Shown here one piece after another: positions 34,875 through 44,328 of a stretch of DNA of 64,000 bases. A model generated the notes under the pieces. The model had not been told where the DNA came from, searched no databases, and saw nothing but the letters and a program-made list of their open reading frames with translations. The DNA comes from Prevotellaceae bacterium UBA1746 (GTDB lineage Bacteria; Bacteroidota; Bacteroidia; Bacteroidales; Bacteroidaceae). Within the stretch, counting starts at the first letter, position 1; each line of letters starts with the position of its first letter. The translations under genes and the position numbers were made by a program. The stretch spans positions 3,315 to 67,314 of the forward strand of contig CAJPJR010000007.1 of NCBI GenBank assembly GCA_905369775.1. Direction: 5' to 3'.

Positions 34875-37868
34875 ATGAAGAAAACTCTACTCCTTTCGCT
34901 GGCTTTCGGGCTGAGCGCAGCCGGTGCCTTCGCGGCCGATGTGTTTACGCCGCCTTTTGAAGCCACAACGATCGAGGGCGGAAAATTTGCCGCCGGCACT
35001 CGCTGGTACACGTTGCAAATCTCGACCAACGGATTCATCATTTCCAATCCCGGAAACGACGGCCAGATCGGCCTTTCGCGTACCAACACAGCGCTCGAAG
35101 ACAAAGATCTTTGGTGTTTCGTCGGTACGCCCGAAGCGGGCTACCGCATCTATAATAAGGCGGCCGGTACGGCAAAGGTGCTCACGGCCCCCAAAACCAT
35201 GACGGGACAGGCCGGCGGCGGTTCGCTCGTGACGCTTCGCGACACAACGGGAGTGACCACCGGCTATGACGTCGACTGGAAGTTCGAAAAGAGCACCAAT
35301 CTCGGTGCCGACAAACCGGCCGTCTACATGTATCCCTCCGGCCAACCCAGCCACAAGGTGAACAATCGCGACGCGCGTTTCTCCTTCTGGACGGGAGGAC
35401 AAGACCACGGCAGCAGCCTGCAGATCCTTTTTGCCATGCAGCGTGTGCAGGTGAGCGCCGACAAGGGTACGCTGACTTCGCAGGGCACGAGTGCCTACAA
35501 AAACGCTTGGACGTCGACGCAGACGTCGCCGCAGGTGCGCCTCACGGCGGTGGCCAACAACATGCAGGCTTCGGGCAACGACCTCTTGGCTTATGTGGGT
35601 AACCGAGTGCTGCCCAGCGACTATACGCTCACGGCCGGTGCTGGCTATTCGATCCATGACTTTGAGTTCGACGCGAAGAGCGCCGCTGCCGGAAAGCACC
35701 TCACGGTGACGGCCGGTAACAACAGCTTCACCACGAGCGAAACGACTCAGCACCTCAGCTGGGTGGCCGACAATAACGACACGGATGCGGCCAAATTCAC
35801 CCTCGGCGGTGCGAACAACGCGGCGCTGCTCACGAATTTCTATGTCACGGTGACGCGTTCGATCGCCAAGCCCGAACCGCAGAAGAACGTTTTCGTGTAC
35901 GACAACTCGACACAGGTGACTTATCGCATTCCGGCCATCACGACGACGCAAAACGGAACGATCTTGGCCGTGACGGACTCACGCCATACAGGAATGGGTG
36001 ATATTGGGGCAGGACGTATCGACCTCTTCATTTCGCGTTCGACCGACAACGGGGCCACTTGGTCTACGCCTGACGTGCTCCGCGACGCGGCAAACCAAGC
36101 TGTGGCACAAGGTCTCGGCAAGGACAACAACGTGAACGCCAACAGCCGCCGCAATGCGGGCTACGGCGACGCGGCCATCGTGGCCGACCGCGAAAGCGGT
36201 GAGGTGCTCCTTCTCAGTGCTTCGGGACAGGTGGGCTTCCACGGTTCTACGCGCAACACGCCCATCGCTGTGGCTCGCTGGTATTCGCACGACAACGGAA
36301 CGACATGGACGCAGCCCGAAGACATCACGGAGAGCATCTACTCGCTCTTCGACGGTGCCGACAAATCGCCTAGCGGCAAGGTCGAAGGCCTCTTCTTCGG
36401 TAGCGGGCGCATCGTACAGAGCCATCGTGTGAAGGTGGGTACGCATTATCGTCTCTATGCCGTGGTGCTCGGACGTACCAACGTGTTCTCCAACTGGGTG
36501 CTCTATTCCGACGACTTCGGCAAGATGTGGAATGTGCTCGGCAAGGGAACGATCCCCGCAGTGCCCAGCGGCGCCGACGAACCCAAGGCGGAAGAACTGC
36601 CCGATGGTTCGGTTTTGGTCAGCTCGCGCGTGGGCGGCGGACGCTACTACAACATCTATCGCTACACCAACACCGCCACGGGCGAAGGCCAGTGGGGCAG
36701 TGTGGCTTACTCTTCGCTGAAGAAGGCTTCGTCCAACGCTTGCAACGGCGAGGTGATGATTGTGCCGGTGAAAAAGCGCGCGACGGGCGAGAAATTGTAT
36801 CTCGCGCTCCAGTCGGTGCCCTTCGGACCCAGCGGACGCTCGAACGTGGGTATCAACTACAAACCCCTCTCTTCGCCGGCTGATTTCAACACGCCGGCTG
36901 ATTTCGCGAAGAACTGGGAAGGTACGCACGAGGCGTCGAAGGTGGGTTCGGCTTACTCCACCATGACGTGGCAGCAGAACAACACGCTCGGCTTCATCTT
37001 CGAAGAAGAAACGTTCCGCACGGCAGGAAACGGTGGTTACACGATCGTTTACAAGAACTATTCGATCGAACAGATCACCGATAGCACCTACACCTACGCT
37101 CCCGACACCAATTGGGAAGTGGCCGACTCGATCCGCACGCAAGTGGTGAAACAACGTGCCGCTGAGGTGAAGTCCGGCAAGTATGTGGGACAGTACACAC
37201 CGGATGCCGCCGCTGCCGCTGCTGCTGCCGCCGCCACTTACGAAAGTACACCTTCGGCTGCCGCTTACGACCAGTTCAACGCGCAGATGGAACAGCTGCC
37301 CAAGGTGGAAGTCGACAGCAAAAAGCTCTACCGCTTGCGCAATGAGGGCTATGTTGCCGCCGATGGTTCGAATGTGCTTTACCTCACATCGAAGGTAGAC
37401 GGAACGGCGTTCGAAGGCGCTCCTTTGGAAGAAACTGACGATGCGTTCTTCTTCGCGCTGCTCCCCGCAGGTAAGCCCGGAGAATACGTGCTCTACAATG
37501 AGAAAACGAAGAAGTATCTCCCCAAATTCGGTGCGGACAACGTGACGCCTGCGCTGGTGACTGATGCGAAGGACGCCGGTGTGTTCACGCTCATCACGCG
37601 TCCCGACGGACGGACCTCGCTGGTAGGTGTCAACTTCACCGGCCGCAAGGCGGTTCACATGGCACGCGAGAAGAAACTCGTGCCTTGGAACATCGACAGC
37701 AATGCTTCTTATTGGATGCTCGAAGTGACCGACAAACTGACCGGCGTGAAGAAGGCAGAAGGCCGCGCGCAGGGTGTGGTTCGTCAGTTTGACCTCCAGG
37801 GTCGCCGTGCCGCTGAAAACACGCGTGGCATCGTGGTGGGCACCGACGGTAAGAAGTCGATGCGATAA
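34875..37868 (+). CDS. nanH: Secreted sialidase (GH33 exo-alpha-sialidase)
   Basis: A 997-residue secreted protein with signal peptide (residues 1-20, ending AAGAFA). About 330 N-terminal residues form beta-rich, possibly carbohydrate-binding domains. The GH33 propeller starts near YRIPAI (about 350), followed by Asp-boxes SRSTDNGATW (about 390), YSHDNGTTW (about 472) and YSDDFGKMW (about 546). The nucleophile region is SAYSTMTWQQNNTLGFIFEE (about 693-712). A Lys/Ala-rich linker precedes a C-terminal beta domain, and it ends QFDLQGRRAAENTRGIVVG, the short C-terminal motif common in Bacteroidales surface proteins. No other sialic-acid genes lie nearby. Confidence 0.9.
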   Translation: MKKTLLLSLAFGLSAAGAFAADVFTPPFEATTIEGGKFAAGTRWYTLQISTNGFIISNPGNDGQIGLSRTNTALEDKDLWCFVGTPEAGYRIYNKAAGTAKVLTAPKTMTGQAGGGSLVTLRDTTGVTTGYDVDWKFEKSTNLGADKPAVYMYPSGQPSHKVNNRDARFSFWTGGQDHGSSLQILFAMQRVQVSADKGTLTSQGTSAYKNAWTSTQTSPQVRLTAVANNMQASGNDLLAYVGNRVLPSDYTLTAGAGYSIHDFEFDAKSAAAGKHLTVTAGNNSFTTSETTQHLSWVADNNDTDAAKFTLGGANNAALLTNFYVTVTRSIAKPEPQKNVFVYDNSTQVTYRIPAITTTQNGTILAVTDSRHTGMGDIGAGRIDLFISRSTDNGATWSTPDVLRDAANQAVAQGLGKDNNVNANSRRNAGYGDAAIVADRESGEVLLLSASGQVGFHGSTRNTPIAVARWYSHDNGTTWTQPEDITESIYSLFDGADKSPSGKVEGLFFGSGRIVQSHRVKVGTHYRLYAVVLGRTNVFSNWVLYSDDFGKMWNVLGKGTIPAVPSGADEPKAEELPDGSVLVSSRVGGGRYYNIYRYTNTATGEGQWGSVAYSSLKKASSNACNGEVMIVPVKKRATGEKLYLALQSVPFGPSGRSNVGINYKPLSSPADFNTPADFAKNWEGTHEASKVGSAYSTMTWQQNNTLGFIFEEETFRTAGNGGYTIVYKNYSIEQITDSTYTYAPDTNWEVADSIRTQVVKQRAAEVKSGKYVGQYTPDAAAAAAAAAATYESTPSAAAYDQFNAQMEQLPKVEVDSKKLYRLRNEGYVAADGSNVLYLTSKVDGTAFEGAPLEETDDAFFFALLPAGKPGEYVLYNEKTKKYLPKFGADNVTPALVTDAKDAGVFTLITRPDGRTSLVGVNFTGRKAVHMAREKKLVPWNIDSNASYWMLEVTDKLTGVKKAEGRAQGVVRQFDLQGRRAAENTRGIVVGTDGKKSMR

Positions 37869-37956
37869 GTTGTAGCTTCATTTTCCGCGACCGCGGGGCA
37901 GCACCTCGTCTGTGCCCCCTCGGTTCGACGGAGCTTCCACTTTTACAATACATTTT

Positions 37957-37991
37957 AAGGGTATCCTTCCTGACGGAGGGATACCCTTTTT
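37957..37991 (+). terminator. Intrinsic terminator after the sialidase gene
   Basis: A GGGTATCCTTCC / GGAGGGATACCC stem with a TGAC loop, followed directly by TTTTT. It lies 89 bases past the sialidase stop. Confidence 0.88.
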
Positions 37992-38160
37992 GCGTGGTCG
38001 TGGGGGAATGGACGGGCGTGAAGGAGAATCGATTGTCCGGCCAAGACGTTCGAAGGCGCTGACGGGGATGCCGATCTATAAAGTCACCCGTCGCTCGATG
38101 AAGCACGCGGATGTCGTCTTTGCGGTGGGGGAGTGGGAGACGGAGGTGCCGGTTTATGCC

Positions 38161-38196
38161 AACAGGGGGAAGCACACAAAAGTGCTTCCCCCTGTT
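38161..38196. terminator. Perfect 15-bp stem-loop after the efflux operon
   Basis: Positions 38161-38175 pair perfectly with 38182-38196 around an ACAAAA loop. It lies 48 bases beyond the last efflux gene (- strand). No long T-run follows on either side, so termination strength is uncertain. The 38000-38160 stretch between this and the sialidase terminator holds no gene I can support. Confidence 0.6.
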
Positions 38197-38243
38197 TACC
38201 TTGGGTCCGTAGCTTCGATTCGGCGGAAAGTTGAGGCCGTGTT

Positions 38244-39545
38244 TTATCCCTCTCGCACCACCGGTGAAGGGGTGTAGTGGCGGAGTTGAATCTTCCGCAC
38301 TTCGTTTTTGCGCGTCACCCACCACGCCAGCAGACCGTAGGCCAGCACCTGAATCCACAGCGCGGTGTATTCCGTTTGCACGTCGGCCAGCGAAGCACCC
38401 ATGGTGCTGAGGCGCACGAAACCGTTGACGCCGAAGGTCGAAGGGATGAGATCCGCCAAAGTCTGCCAATACCAGGGAATTGCCGTGCCGGGCCAGCTCA
38501 CGCCACTGAGGAAAAGCATCGGCACCGAGGTGAAGACGGCAATGAGTATGATGCTTTCGCGACCTCTCGGGATGCCGCTGATGGCAATGGCAAAAAAGAC
38601 GCAGGCCAAGAGGAAGGGAACGGCGAAAAGCGCGATGTCGACAGCTTGTCCGATTTGTGGGAACGAGAACAAGTGGGGCACGACGCCCATTTCGAAAGCG
38701 GCCACCGGAATGTAGATCATGAAAAATGCGGCGCTGCGTCCGAGCAGGTTACGCCACGCCCGGCGCGAAGCGTGGCGAAGTCGGGTGCGGCGCGGATGGA
38801 ACCACTCGATCACGCGTTGGGCGCGCGTTTGTTTGTGGCGTTCCTCCGAGGCGGCGAGTTCTGCTTGCGCATCGAGGGTGAAATCGTCGGTGGGCGGGAA
38901 GCGGTGGGTCTGTTCCATGCGTTCGCGGCGCGTGCCCGCCTCCATGCCCACGCCGAGAATCAGCGTTTGCTGGATGATGAGCATCAACACAGCGGGCAGC
39001 AGAAACGAGGCGAAGCCACTTTGTGGGTTGAACAGTGCAATGTGCTCATATTGCAGGGGATGGGCTGTAAGTTGGTCCTGGCGGTCAGTGGTGTTGCCGG
39101 CGCGTTGTATTTTGATGCGCGCGTTCATTTCGAGCGAAACGTCAGTGGCAGCGGCAAGAATGGCTTTATAATAGAGCATGCCGCTCATGTCGCAATAGAC
39201 GCTCACGTGCGATTGTTGCATCCGCGCCAAATTACGCGAGAAATCTTCGGGGATGTAAACCACGCCGTAAACCTCGCGTCGGGCCACAGCGGCCTTGGCC
39301 GCTTCGAGCGACGGGGGGCGAACCGCAATGCGCACGTCGGGCGAAGCATCGAGGCGGGTCAAAAAATCGCGAGACGTCGCGTTGCCCGCACAGTCCACCA
39401 CGGCCACCGGCACTTCGTGGACCGTTTCCGGATTGTAGATCAGGGCATAGACCAGCGGATAGACGATGGGCACCACCACCATAAAGATGATCAGTGCGCC
39501 ATCACCGAATATGTCGCGGAGTGTGTTTCTGAAAGCTTTGTTCAT
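38244..39545 (-). CDS. ABC-2 type permease 2 of efflux operon
   Basis: A 433-residue membrane protein of the YhhJ/YbhR type: one N-terminal helix (IIFMVVVPIVYPLVYALIY, about 18-36), a large periplasmic domain beginning VPVAVVDCAG, then a C-terminal helix block (IQQTLILGVGMEAG; about 255-410). A charged insertion of about 60 residues (about 215-270) separates the first two of these helices. It should form the membrane part of an exporter with the permease at 39558, 12 bases upstream. Neither carries a nucleotide-binding domain. Confidence 0.85.
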   Translation of the reverse strand: MNKAFRNTLRDIFGDGALIIFMVVVPIVYPLVYALIYNPETVHEVPVAVVDCAGNATSRDFLTRLDASPDVRIAVRPPSLEAAKAAVARREVYGVVYIPEDFSRNLARMQQSHVSVYCDMSGMLYYKAILAAATDVSLEMNARIKIQRAGNTTDRQDQLTAHPLQYEHIALFNPQSGFASFLLPAVLMLIIQQTLILGVGMEAGTRRERMEQTHRFPPTDDFTLDAQAELAASEERHKQTRAQRVIEWFHPRRTRLRHASRRAWRNLLGRSAAFFMIYIPVAAFEMGVVPHLFSFPQIGQAVDIALFAVPFLLACVFFAIAISGIPRGRESIILIAVFTSVPMLFLSGVSWPGTAIPWYWQTLADLIPSTFGVNGFVRLSTMGASLADVQTEYTALWIQVLAYGLLAWWVTRKNEVRKIQLRHYTPSPVVREG

Positions 39546-39557
39546 GTCTCTGACTGT

Positions 39558-40709
39558 TTAGGGCTCATAGGCGATGCGCTCCATCATCCGGCGGAATCGT
39601 CCCACAAAAAGTAGTGGCAGGAGAGCGAATACCAGCAGGGCACCCACGAAAGGTGCGGCGCCGGCGAGTGAAAAACCATCGAGCGCGCAGTTGACATACA
39701 ATAGATAATAGTAGCGCAGCGGGAAGAGGTACGACAACCCGTGCAGCACCGGATACATGGCCATGGCCGGGAAGGACATTCCGCAAATGCTGAACGAGAT
39801 CACGCCCCACAGGGAGGCGAAACTCAGTCCCAAACGCGGGCTCGGCAGGGCCGAAATCATCAGTACGCCCAAGCCCTGCGAAGCCAGCACCATCAAAATG
39901 AGCAACAGCAGCATGGTTGGAATGCCGCAGTGGCAGGGGAAGGCCAATACGCCGTAGAGATACAGTCCGATGAAGAGCCCCACCAGGGCGAAAATCAGGA
40001 ACTGTGCCGCGAGTTTGGCGTACAAGGCTTTGAAAGCCGAGCCTTTCGAAAGAATCAGCAGCGCGCGACCGCCTCCCTCCTTGATTTCTTGTCCGATCGA
40101 AAAGACCGTGACGAAGAAAATCATCAGTGAGAGCAATCCCGGCAGCAGAATGTTCGACAGATAGATATTATAATTGAGTACCGGATTGCCGATGGCATGC
40201 GAATCGATCACAATCGGTTGCAGAAAAGCCATGGCCTGTCCCGAGGTAGCCCCTTTGGCGAGGAGCACCGAGCGGGCGGCGGCGCCCCCCATGAGCTCAC
40301 TCATGGTGCGCATGTCCTTGTAGAGCAGGGAACCCGCCATGAGATAAGCGTTGTTGGTGTAGAACGACACCGTGGGCGCCTCCTGTCGCAGCAGTTTGCG
40401 CGTCGTTCCCTCGGGAACATAGTAGAAGGCGTAGATTTCGCCGCGGCGCATGGCGTGGATGGCTTCCTCGGGCGAGGCATAGTGCTCCACGATGTGCGTG
40501 TTTTGAAAGGCATCGAGATTCGAAGCCAGCGAGCGAGTGGTCACACTGTTGTCCAGATCGACCAGACCCACCGGCATGTCGGCCGGCAAACCTTGCCCCA
40601 TCAGCGTGGTGAGTAGCAGGGTGCAAAACAGCGGCACCCCCACCATGCAAAATAGGTAGATGGGGCGGGTGCAGATGCGTCGCAACTCGCGTAAGAATAC
40701 CTTTTTCAT
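39558..40709 (-). CDS. ABC-2 type permease 1 of efflux operon
   Basis: A 383-residue permease with the same layout: a helix near the start (YLFCMVGVPLFCTLLLTTLM), a periplasmic domain from MPVGLVDLDNS, and five or six C-terminal helices from about residue 185. It is related to the downstream permease and probably pairs with it. I chose ATG 40709 (MKKVFLREL), which has the basic N-terminus usual for the family; an in-frame ATG at 40748 would add 13 residues. Confidence 0.85.
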   Translation of the reverse strand: MKKVFLRELRRICTRPIYLFCMVGVPLFCTLLLTTLMGQGLPADMPVGLVDLDNSVTTRSLASNLDAFQNTHIVEHYASPEEAIHAMRRGEIYAFYYVPEGTTRKLLRQEAPTVSFYTNNAYLMAGSLLYKDMRTMSELMGGAAARSVLLAKGATSGQAMAFLQPIVIDSHAIGNPVLNYNIYLSNILLPGLLSLMIFFVTVFSIGQEIKEGGGRALLILSKGSAFKALYAKLAAQFLIFALVGLFIGLYLYGVLAFPCHCGIPTMLLLLILMVLASQGLGVLMISALPSPRLGLSFASLWGVISFSICGMSFPAMAMYPVLHGLSYLFPLRYYYLLYVNCALDGFSLAGAAPFVGALLVFALLPLLFVGRFRRMMERIAYEP

Positions 40710-40782
40710 CGTTTGTCGTCGTGAGAGGAATATTGGGGAACACCGCACAGGCGCGCTGCCGGTGTCCCGTGCTCGTCGAACC

Positions 40783-41763
40783 TCATCGCAGCACCACCGT
40801 CATACCGGGGCGCAGCCCCTCGATGCTTTGCGTCGGTGTGGCTTTCACGCGGAAGGTCTTCAAATCATACCGGCCCGTCGATTTCGAAGCGCGCCACACG
40901 GCGTAACTGCCCACGTCCTTCAGGCTGGCGATGCGCAGTTTCACGGTCTTGTCGCCCAGTGCCGGCACGAAACCTTCCACTTCTTGTCCCACACGGAGCG
41001 TGGACAGTTTGTCTTCGCGCACATTGAACGAAACCCACAGCTTGTTCATCAGCGCCACGTTCATCACCGGCGCGCCGGTGCCCACGAGTTCGCCGATCGA
41101 GGGGAAGATGTCCGTCACTTCCCCATCGAGGGCGGCCACGAGCACCGTTTCTTTCAGATAGCTCTTCACTTCCTTGATGGCTCCCCCGGCGCGTGCCGTG
41201 AGTGCGGCGGCCGCTTCGCGATCTTCGATCTGCGCTCCGTTCACTGCCATGTCATATTGCGATTTGGCCGCGCGTTCCGTGGCAATGGCCGCGTCGCGCT
41301 GTGCCGTCACCTCGTCGAGCTTTTGCGAAGTCACCACCCCTTCGTCATGCAGTCGCTTCACGCGGGCGTAACTCTTCTCCATCACCTCGCGACCGGCCTT
41401 GGCCTTTTGCCACATCTCGTAGGCGCCGCGTTTCTGTTCCTCGCGCGCCCCCTTGTCGGCTTTCCGGCTTTGTGCGGCGGCGGCATCTTCGGCCGCCTCG
41501 GCCTGGGTGAGTTTCGCATTCACCTCCGGCGCCTCGAGAATGGCCAGGGTGTCGCCGGCGTGCACCTGTTGTCCTTCTTCGACCAGGATGCGTTTCACGC
41601 GACCGGGCACTTTGCTCGACACGCGATACTCCGTCACTTCAGCTTGTCCCTGAATCACTTCGGGCTGAGGGCGAAATGCGTAGAAGCCGCAGATGGCGGT
41701 GATGACAATGACCGCCACGATGAGCAGAATGGCGGGGATATAATTGGGAGCTTGTTTCTTCAT
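40783..41763 (-). CDS. HlyD/EmrA-type membrane fusion protein
   Basis: A 326-residue periplasmic adaptor with one N-terminal helix (residues 9-28). The lipoyl halves are VSSKVPGRVKRILVEEGQQVHAGDTLAIL (about 48-76, in part shown) and a second near 190, with an Ala/Glu/Lys-rich coiled-coil hairpin between (about 78-165). It ends LRPGMTVVLR, the usual membrane-proximal strand. It links the permeases in the inner membrane to the TolC-like channel at 41876. Confidence 0.9.
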   Translation of the reverse strand: MKKQAPNYIPAILLIVAVIVITAICGFYAFRPQPEVIQGQAEVTEYRVSSKVPGRVKRILVEEGQQVHAGDTLAILEAPEVNAKLTQAEAAEDAAAAQSRKADKGAREEQKRGAYEMWQKAKAGREVMEKSYARVKRLHDEGVVTSQKLDEVTAQRDAAIATERAAKSQYDMAVNGAQIEDREAAAALTARAGGAIKEVKSYLKETVLVAALDGEVTDIFPSIGELVGTGAPVMNVALMNKLWVSFNVREDKLSTLRVGQEVEGFVPALGDKTVKLRIASLKDVGSYAVWRASKSTGRYDLKTFRVKATPTQSIEGLRPGMTVVLR

Positions 41764-41875
41764 TGTGTTTGGTGCTGTTTTGACAGCGTTAGGAGTTGAA
41801 AGGAGAAAGGCCGGTGCGCGGCATCGAGGCGCGCGCTGCGCACACAGCGGTGAGTGAGGGACGTTGTGCCGAGCT

Positions 41876-43363
41876 TTATTGGCCGAGCGCTTTATTATAG
41901 ACGGCGCGGGCTATGCGAATGTCGATTTGCGCGTCGATTTTGTCGCTTTGTGCCGCCAGCCACGCCGTTTGTGCCGCCAGCAAGTCGGAGGTGGTCACCA
42001 CCCCTTCTTTGAATCCCACGCGAGCCATGCGCAGGTTCTCTTCCGCCCGACTTTGGCTTTTCTCGGTCAATGCGAGTTTCTTCACCGCCTGATTCACGGC
42101 CAGCGCCGTTTGGTTCACTTGAAGCGTGATTTTTTCGCGCGCCTCTTGCAGTTGCAGTCCGCCCACCGCCGCATCGGCCTTGGCGGCGGCCACTTTGTGC
42201 TTGCCTTCGCCCCATTCCCAGATGGGAACCTTCAGCAACAGCCCCACACTCCAGGTGCCTTTCAGCTTTTTCTCGAAGCCGTTGAACATACTCGGATAGG
42301 TCATGCCGTATCCGCCCGTCAAGGCCAGGGTGGGGAGGAAAGCGGCGCGCTCCACCTTCACCTTCTCGGCGTAGATCGATTGGGCGAGCCCCAGTTGTCG
42401 CAATTCGGGGCGGGCCCCCATGGCTGTCTCGGCGTCGGCCTGTACGCCGGCCGTAGAAGTCGGCAGGTCGCTGAGGCGTTCGTCGACAAGGTGCAGCGTG
42501 GTGTCGATCGGCAGCCCGCAGAGTTGAGCCAAAAGCATGCGCGAGAGGCTCAAACCGTCCTCGGCGCGCGTAAGCGTCATCTCGGCTTTGTTCAGCTCGA
42601 CGCTCACCGACAGCGCATTGGCACGGGTGGCCACGCCTTCTTTCACCATTTTCTGCACGTCGCCGTCCAGATGTTGCAGCATGTCGCGGTAGGCCGTGGC
42701 CAAACGCGTCTTGTGCGTCAGGCTCACCACCTGCCAGTAAGCTTTGTCCACACTGAGAATCACCTCCTGGCGGTCGGCGCGCAGCTTTTCGCCGGCCAAC
42801 TGCTCGGCATAGCCGGTGATGCGGTCGTAGGCGCGAATTTTTCCGCCCATGTAGAGCGGTTGGGTGAAGAGCACCGCACCCACGGCCACATTGCGTGTGT
42901 CGGTCTCGAAGCGTTGCGCCAGATCGCGCCCCACACCGTTCAGTCCTTGCTGCAAAGCGGCGCCGGTTTGTTGCGCGCGTTGCACGAGCGGAGCGAGATC
43001 GGGGTGTGCTGCCACGAGTTGCTGCACCCGCTGCATGAATTCGGGCGAGAAACCCGCGCCCAACTGCGAACCGAGGTTGGTCAGCGCCGATTTCTGGTCG
43101 GTGGTGAGGATCGAAAGTTCGTCGCCCGTGTGAACGTAGGCGGCCACGCCCGAGATTTTGGGCAGATAGTTCGTGCGGGCGGCTGCATGCACCTCGCGGG
43201 CTTTGTCAATGCCCAGTTGCGACATCTGCAACGCCTTGTTGTGTTGCAGTGCCAGCTGCCGGCAACTGTCGAGCGTGAGGGCGCCGTCGTCTGTGGCCGA
43301 GGCGGCGCGGCTCGATAGGCTACTCAGCGCGAGACTGAGGAGGAGAACATATAGTTTTCTCAT
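41876..43363 (-). CDS. TolC-family outer-membrane efflux protein
   Basis: A 495-residue outer-membrane factor with a signal peptide (residues 1-23). Two internally repeated OEP halves start near LTLDSCRQLALQHNKALQMS and near residue 300 (ARPELRQLGLAQSIYAEKV), with the expected long Ala/Gln-rich helices. It opens the four-gene efflux unit. A TATCTTTG promoter half-site lies upstream on the - strand. Confidence 0.92.
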   Translation of the reverse strand: MRKLYVLLLSLALSSLSSRAASATDDGALTLDSCRQLALQHNKALQMSQLGIDKAREVHAAARTNYLPKISGVAAYVHTGDELSILTTDQKSALTNLGSQLGAGFSPEFMQRVQQLVAAHPDLAPLVQRAQQTGAALQQGLNGVGRDLAQRFETDTRNVAVGAVLFTQPLYMGGKIRAYDRITGYAEQLAGEKLRADRQEVILSVDKAYWQVVSLTHKTRLATAYRDMLQHLDGDVQKMVKEGVATRANALSVSVELNKAEMTLTRAEDGLSLSRMLLAQLCGLPIDTTLHLVDERLSDLPTSTAGVQADAETAMGARPELRQLGLAQSIYAEKVKVERAAFLPTLALTGGYGMTYPSMFNGFEKKLKGTWSVGLLLKVPIWEWGEGKHKVAAAKADAAVGGLQLQEAREKITLQVNQTALAVNQAVKKLALTEKSQSRAEENLRMARVGFKEGVVTTSDLLAAQTAWLAAQSDKIDAQIDIRIARAVYNKALGQ

Positions 43364-43394
43364 GAATCGATGATTGTTTCTTGTTTGCTTGGGG

Positions 43395-43402
43395 CAAAGA
43401 TA
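43395..43402 (-). promoter_or_regulatory. Possible -7 promoter element for the efflux operon (TATCTTTG)
   Basis: Read on the - strand this is TATCTTTG, matching TAnnTTTG, 32 bases before the TolC-like start. The -33 region has no clear TTTG at standard spacing. Confidence 0.5.
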
Positions 43403-44054
43403 GGACTTTTGTCGGAATGGTAGGGTTGGAAAAGGAAAAAACGAACAATCTTTTCTGATAAAGTAGAAGCCACGTCTTCTCCTTCGTTGAATTTGATGTA
43501 TCGCGGTGGAGTTTTATATTGTATGTTCTGATTTTCAGTGTAGATAATTGCAGCGTGTGGCGCAGAGATGATGGTTTTGTGTAGTTTCTTCCCGCGCGCA
43601 GATAGCGGCCCGGGAGGTCTGAACGCGGTCTTGCGTATAAAAGTGATATTGCTCAATCGTTTCTCGCCCGTCCTTCGGCATTTCTCAAAAAAGCCGTGGA
43701 GCGTCTGTGCGGCCGTCTCCGCAGTTCGAATCGACTTGCGCGTGCGCGCGTTTTTTCTATATGTCATTTTCCGGACTGCTTCTCTATCATGCACTGCGTT
43801 CTTCCCGAGTTGGCGTCTGTGAACGGGGTGTCTTCGGGCATGGGGGCGTGCAATTCCAAGCGAACGTCCTTTCGAGCGGGAACGGCAGGAGCATTTCGCG
43901 TGGCAGCGTGAGGCGTGAGGGAAAACACCGCCCGCACCGTCAGGTGGAGGTGCGAGAGATCGCGCAGACGTGCGAACGGGGCGGAGAAAGCGGGGGCGGG
44001 TGAGGCCGTGGAAGGGGAGTTCCGAAGGCGGAAAGCCGAGCAGTGTGCACAGGT
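43403..44054. other. Long divergent intergenic region, no gene seen
   Basis: About 650 bases between divergent operons. Short open frames exist on both strands, but none has family motifs, a clear signal peptide or a consistent start. The stretch is AT-rich up to about 43600. A GTTCGAATC word near 43725 resembles a tRNA T-loop, but the flanks do not pair. Confidence 0.5.
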
Positions 44055-44159
44055 GCGCAGTTTTTGCCGAAAAGCTCCCCGTTTTTCTTCTTTTTACGGG
44101 GACTTTTGTGCCAAAGTTAGCACTTTTTTCTTCGTGTTGCGCTTTTTCGCACGATAAAT
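44055..44159 (+). repeat. Phased T-tract repeat, five 21-bp units
   Basis: The clearest copy of this pattern. Five units of 21 bases start at 44055, 44076, 44097, 44118 and 44139. In the first four the T-tract begins at unit position 7 or 8; in the fifth it begins at 5. The 5' half of each unit alternates between C-rich and G-rich. With 10.5 bp per turn the T-tracts lie on the same face of the helix. It ends 75 bases upstream of the promoter at 44234. Confidence 0.7.
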
Positions 44160-44233
44160 CGCGCGGAAGCACTGATGAACGGGGACGAAAACGAACCCGG
44201 AAGCGCGAGAATGTACATTCGAGGCGTCAAAAA

Positions 44234-44264
44234 TTGGTAGTTTCACCCTTTTCTTGTAAATTTG
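44234..44264 (+). promoter_or_regulatory. Bacteroidetes-type promoter for the DUF6057-like gene
   Basis: TTGG at 44234-44237, 19 bases, then TAAATTTG at 44257-44264. The -7 match is complete; the -33 is ATTGG rather than TTTG. The gene starts 65 bases downstream. Confidence 0.7.
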
Positions 44265-44328
44265 CCGCAGAGATCCCCGCGCCACATTCGCATTTCCCAC
44301 TTGCGTGCGGGGGGCTTCAATCTACCCC

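Noticed and set aside
37992..38160. A small gene between the sialidase and efflux operon
   Set aside because: The open frame spans a terminator hairpin and has no known features.
43700..43760. A tRNA-like GTTCGAATC word
   Set aside because: The bases on each side do not form a T-arm stem, and no acceptor or anticodon arms can be drawn.
44055..44159. The 21-bp repeats as a CRISPR array
   Set aside because: Units are contiguous and degenerate, with no conserved repeat and no unique spacers, and there are no cas genes.
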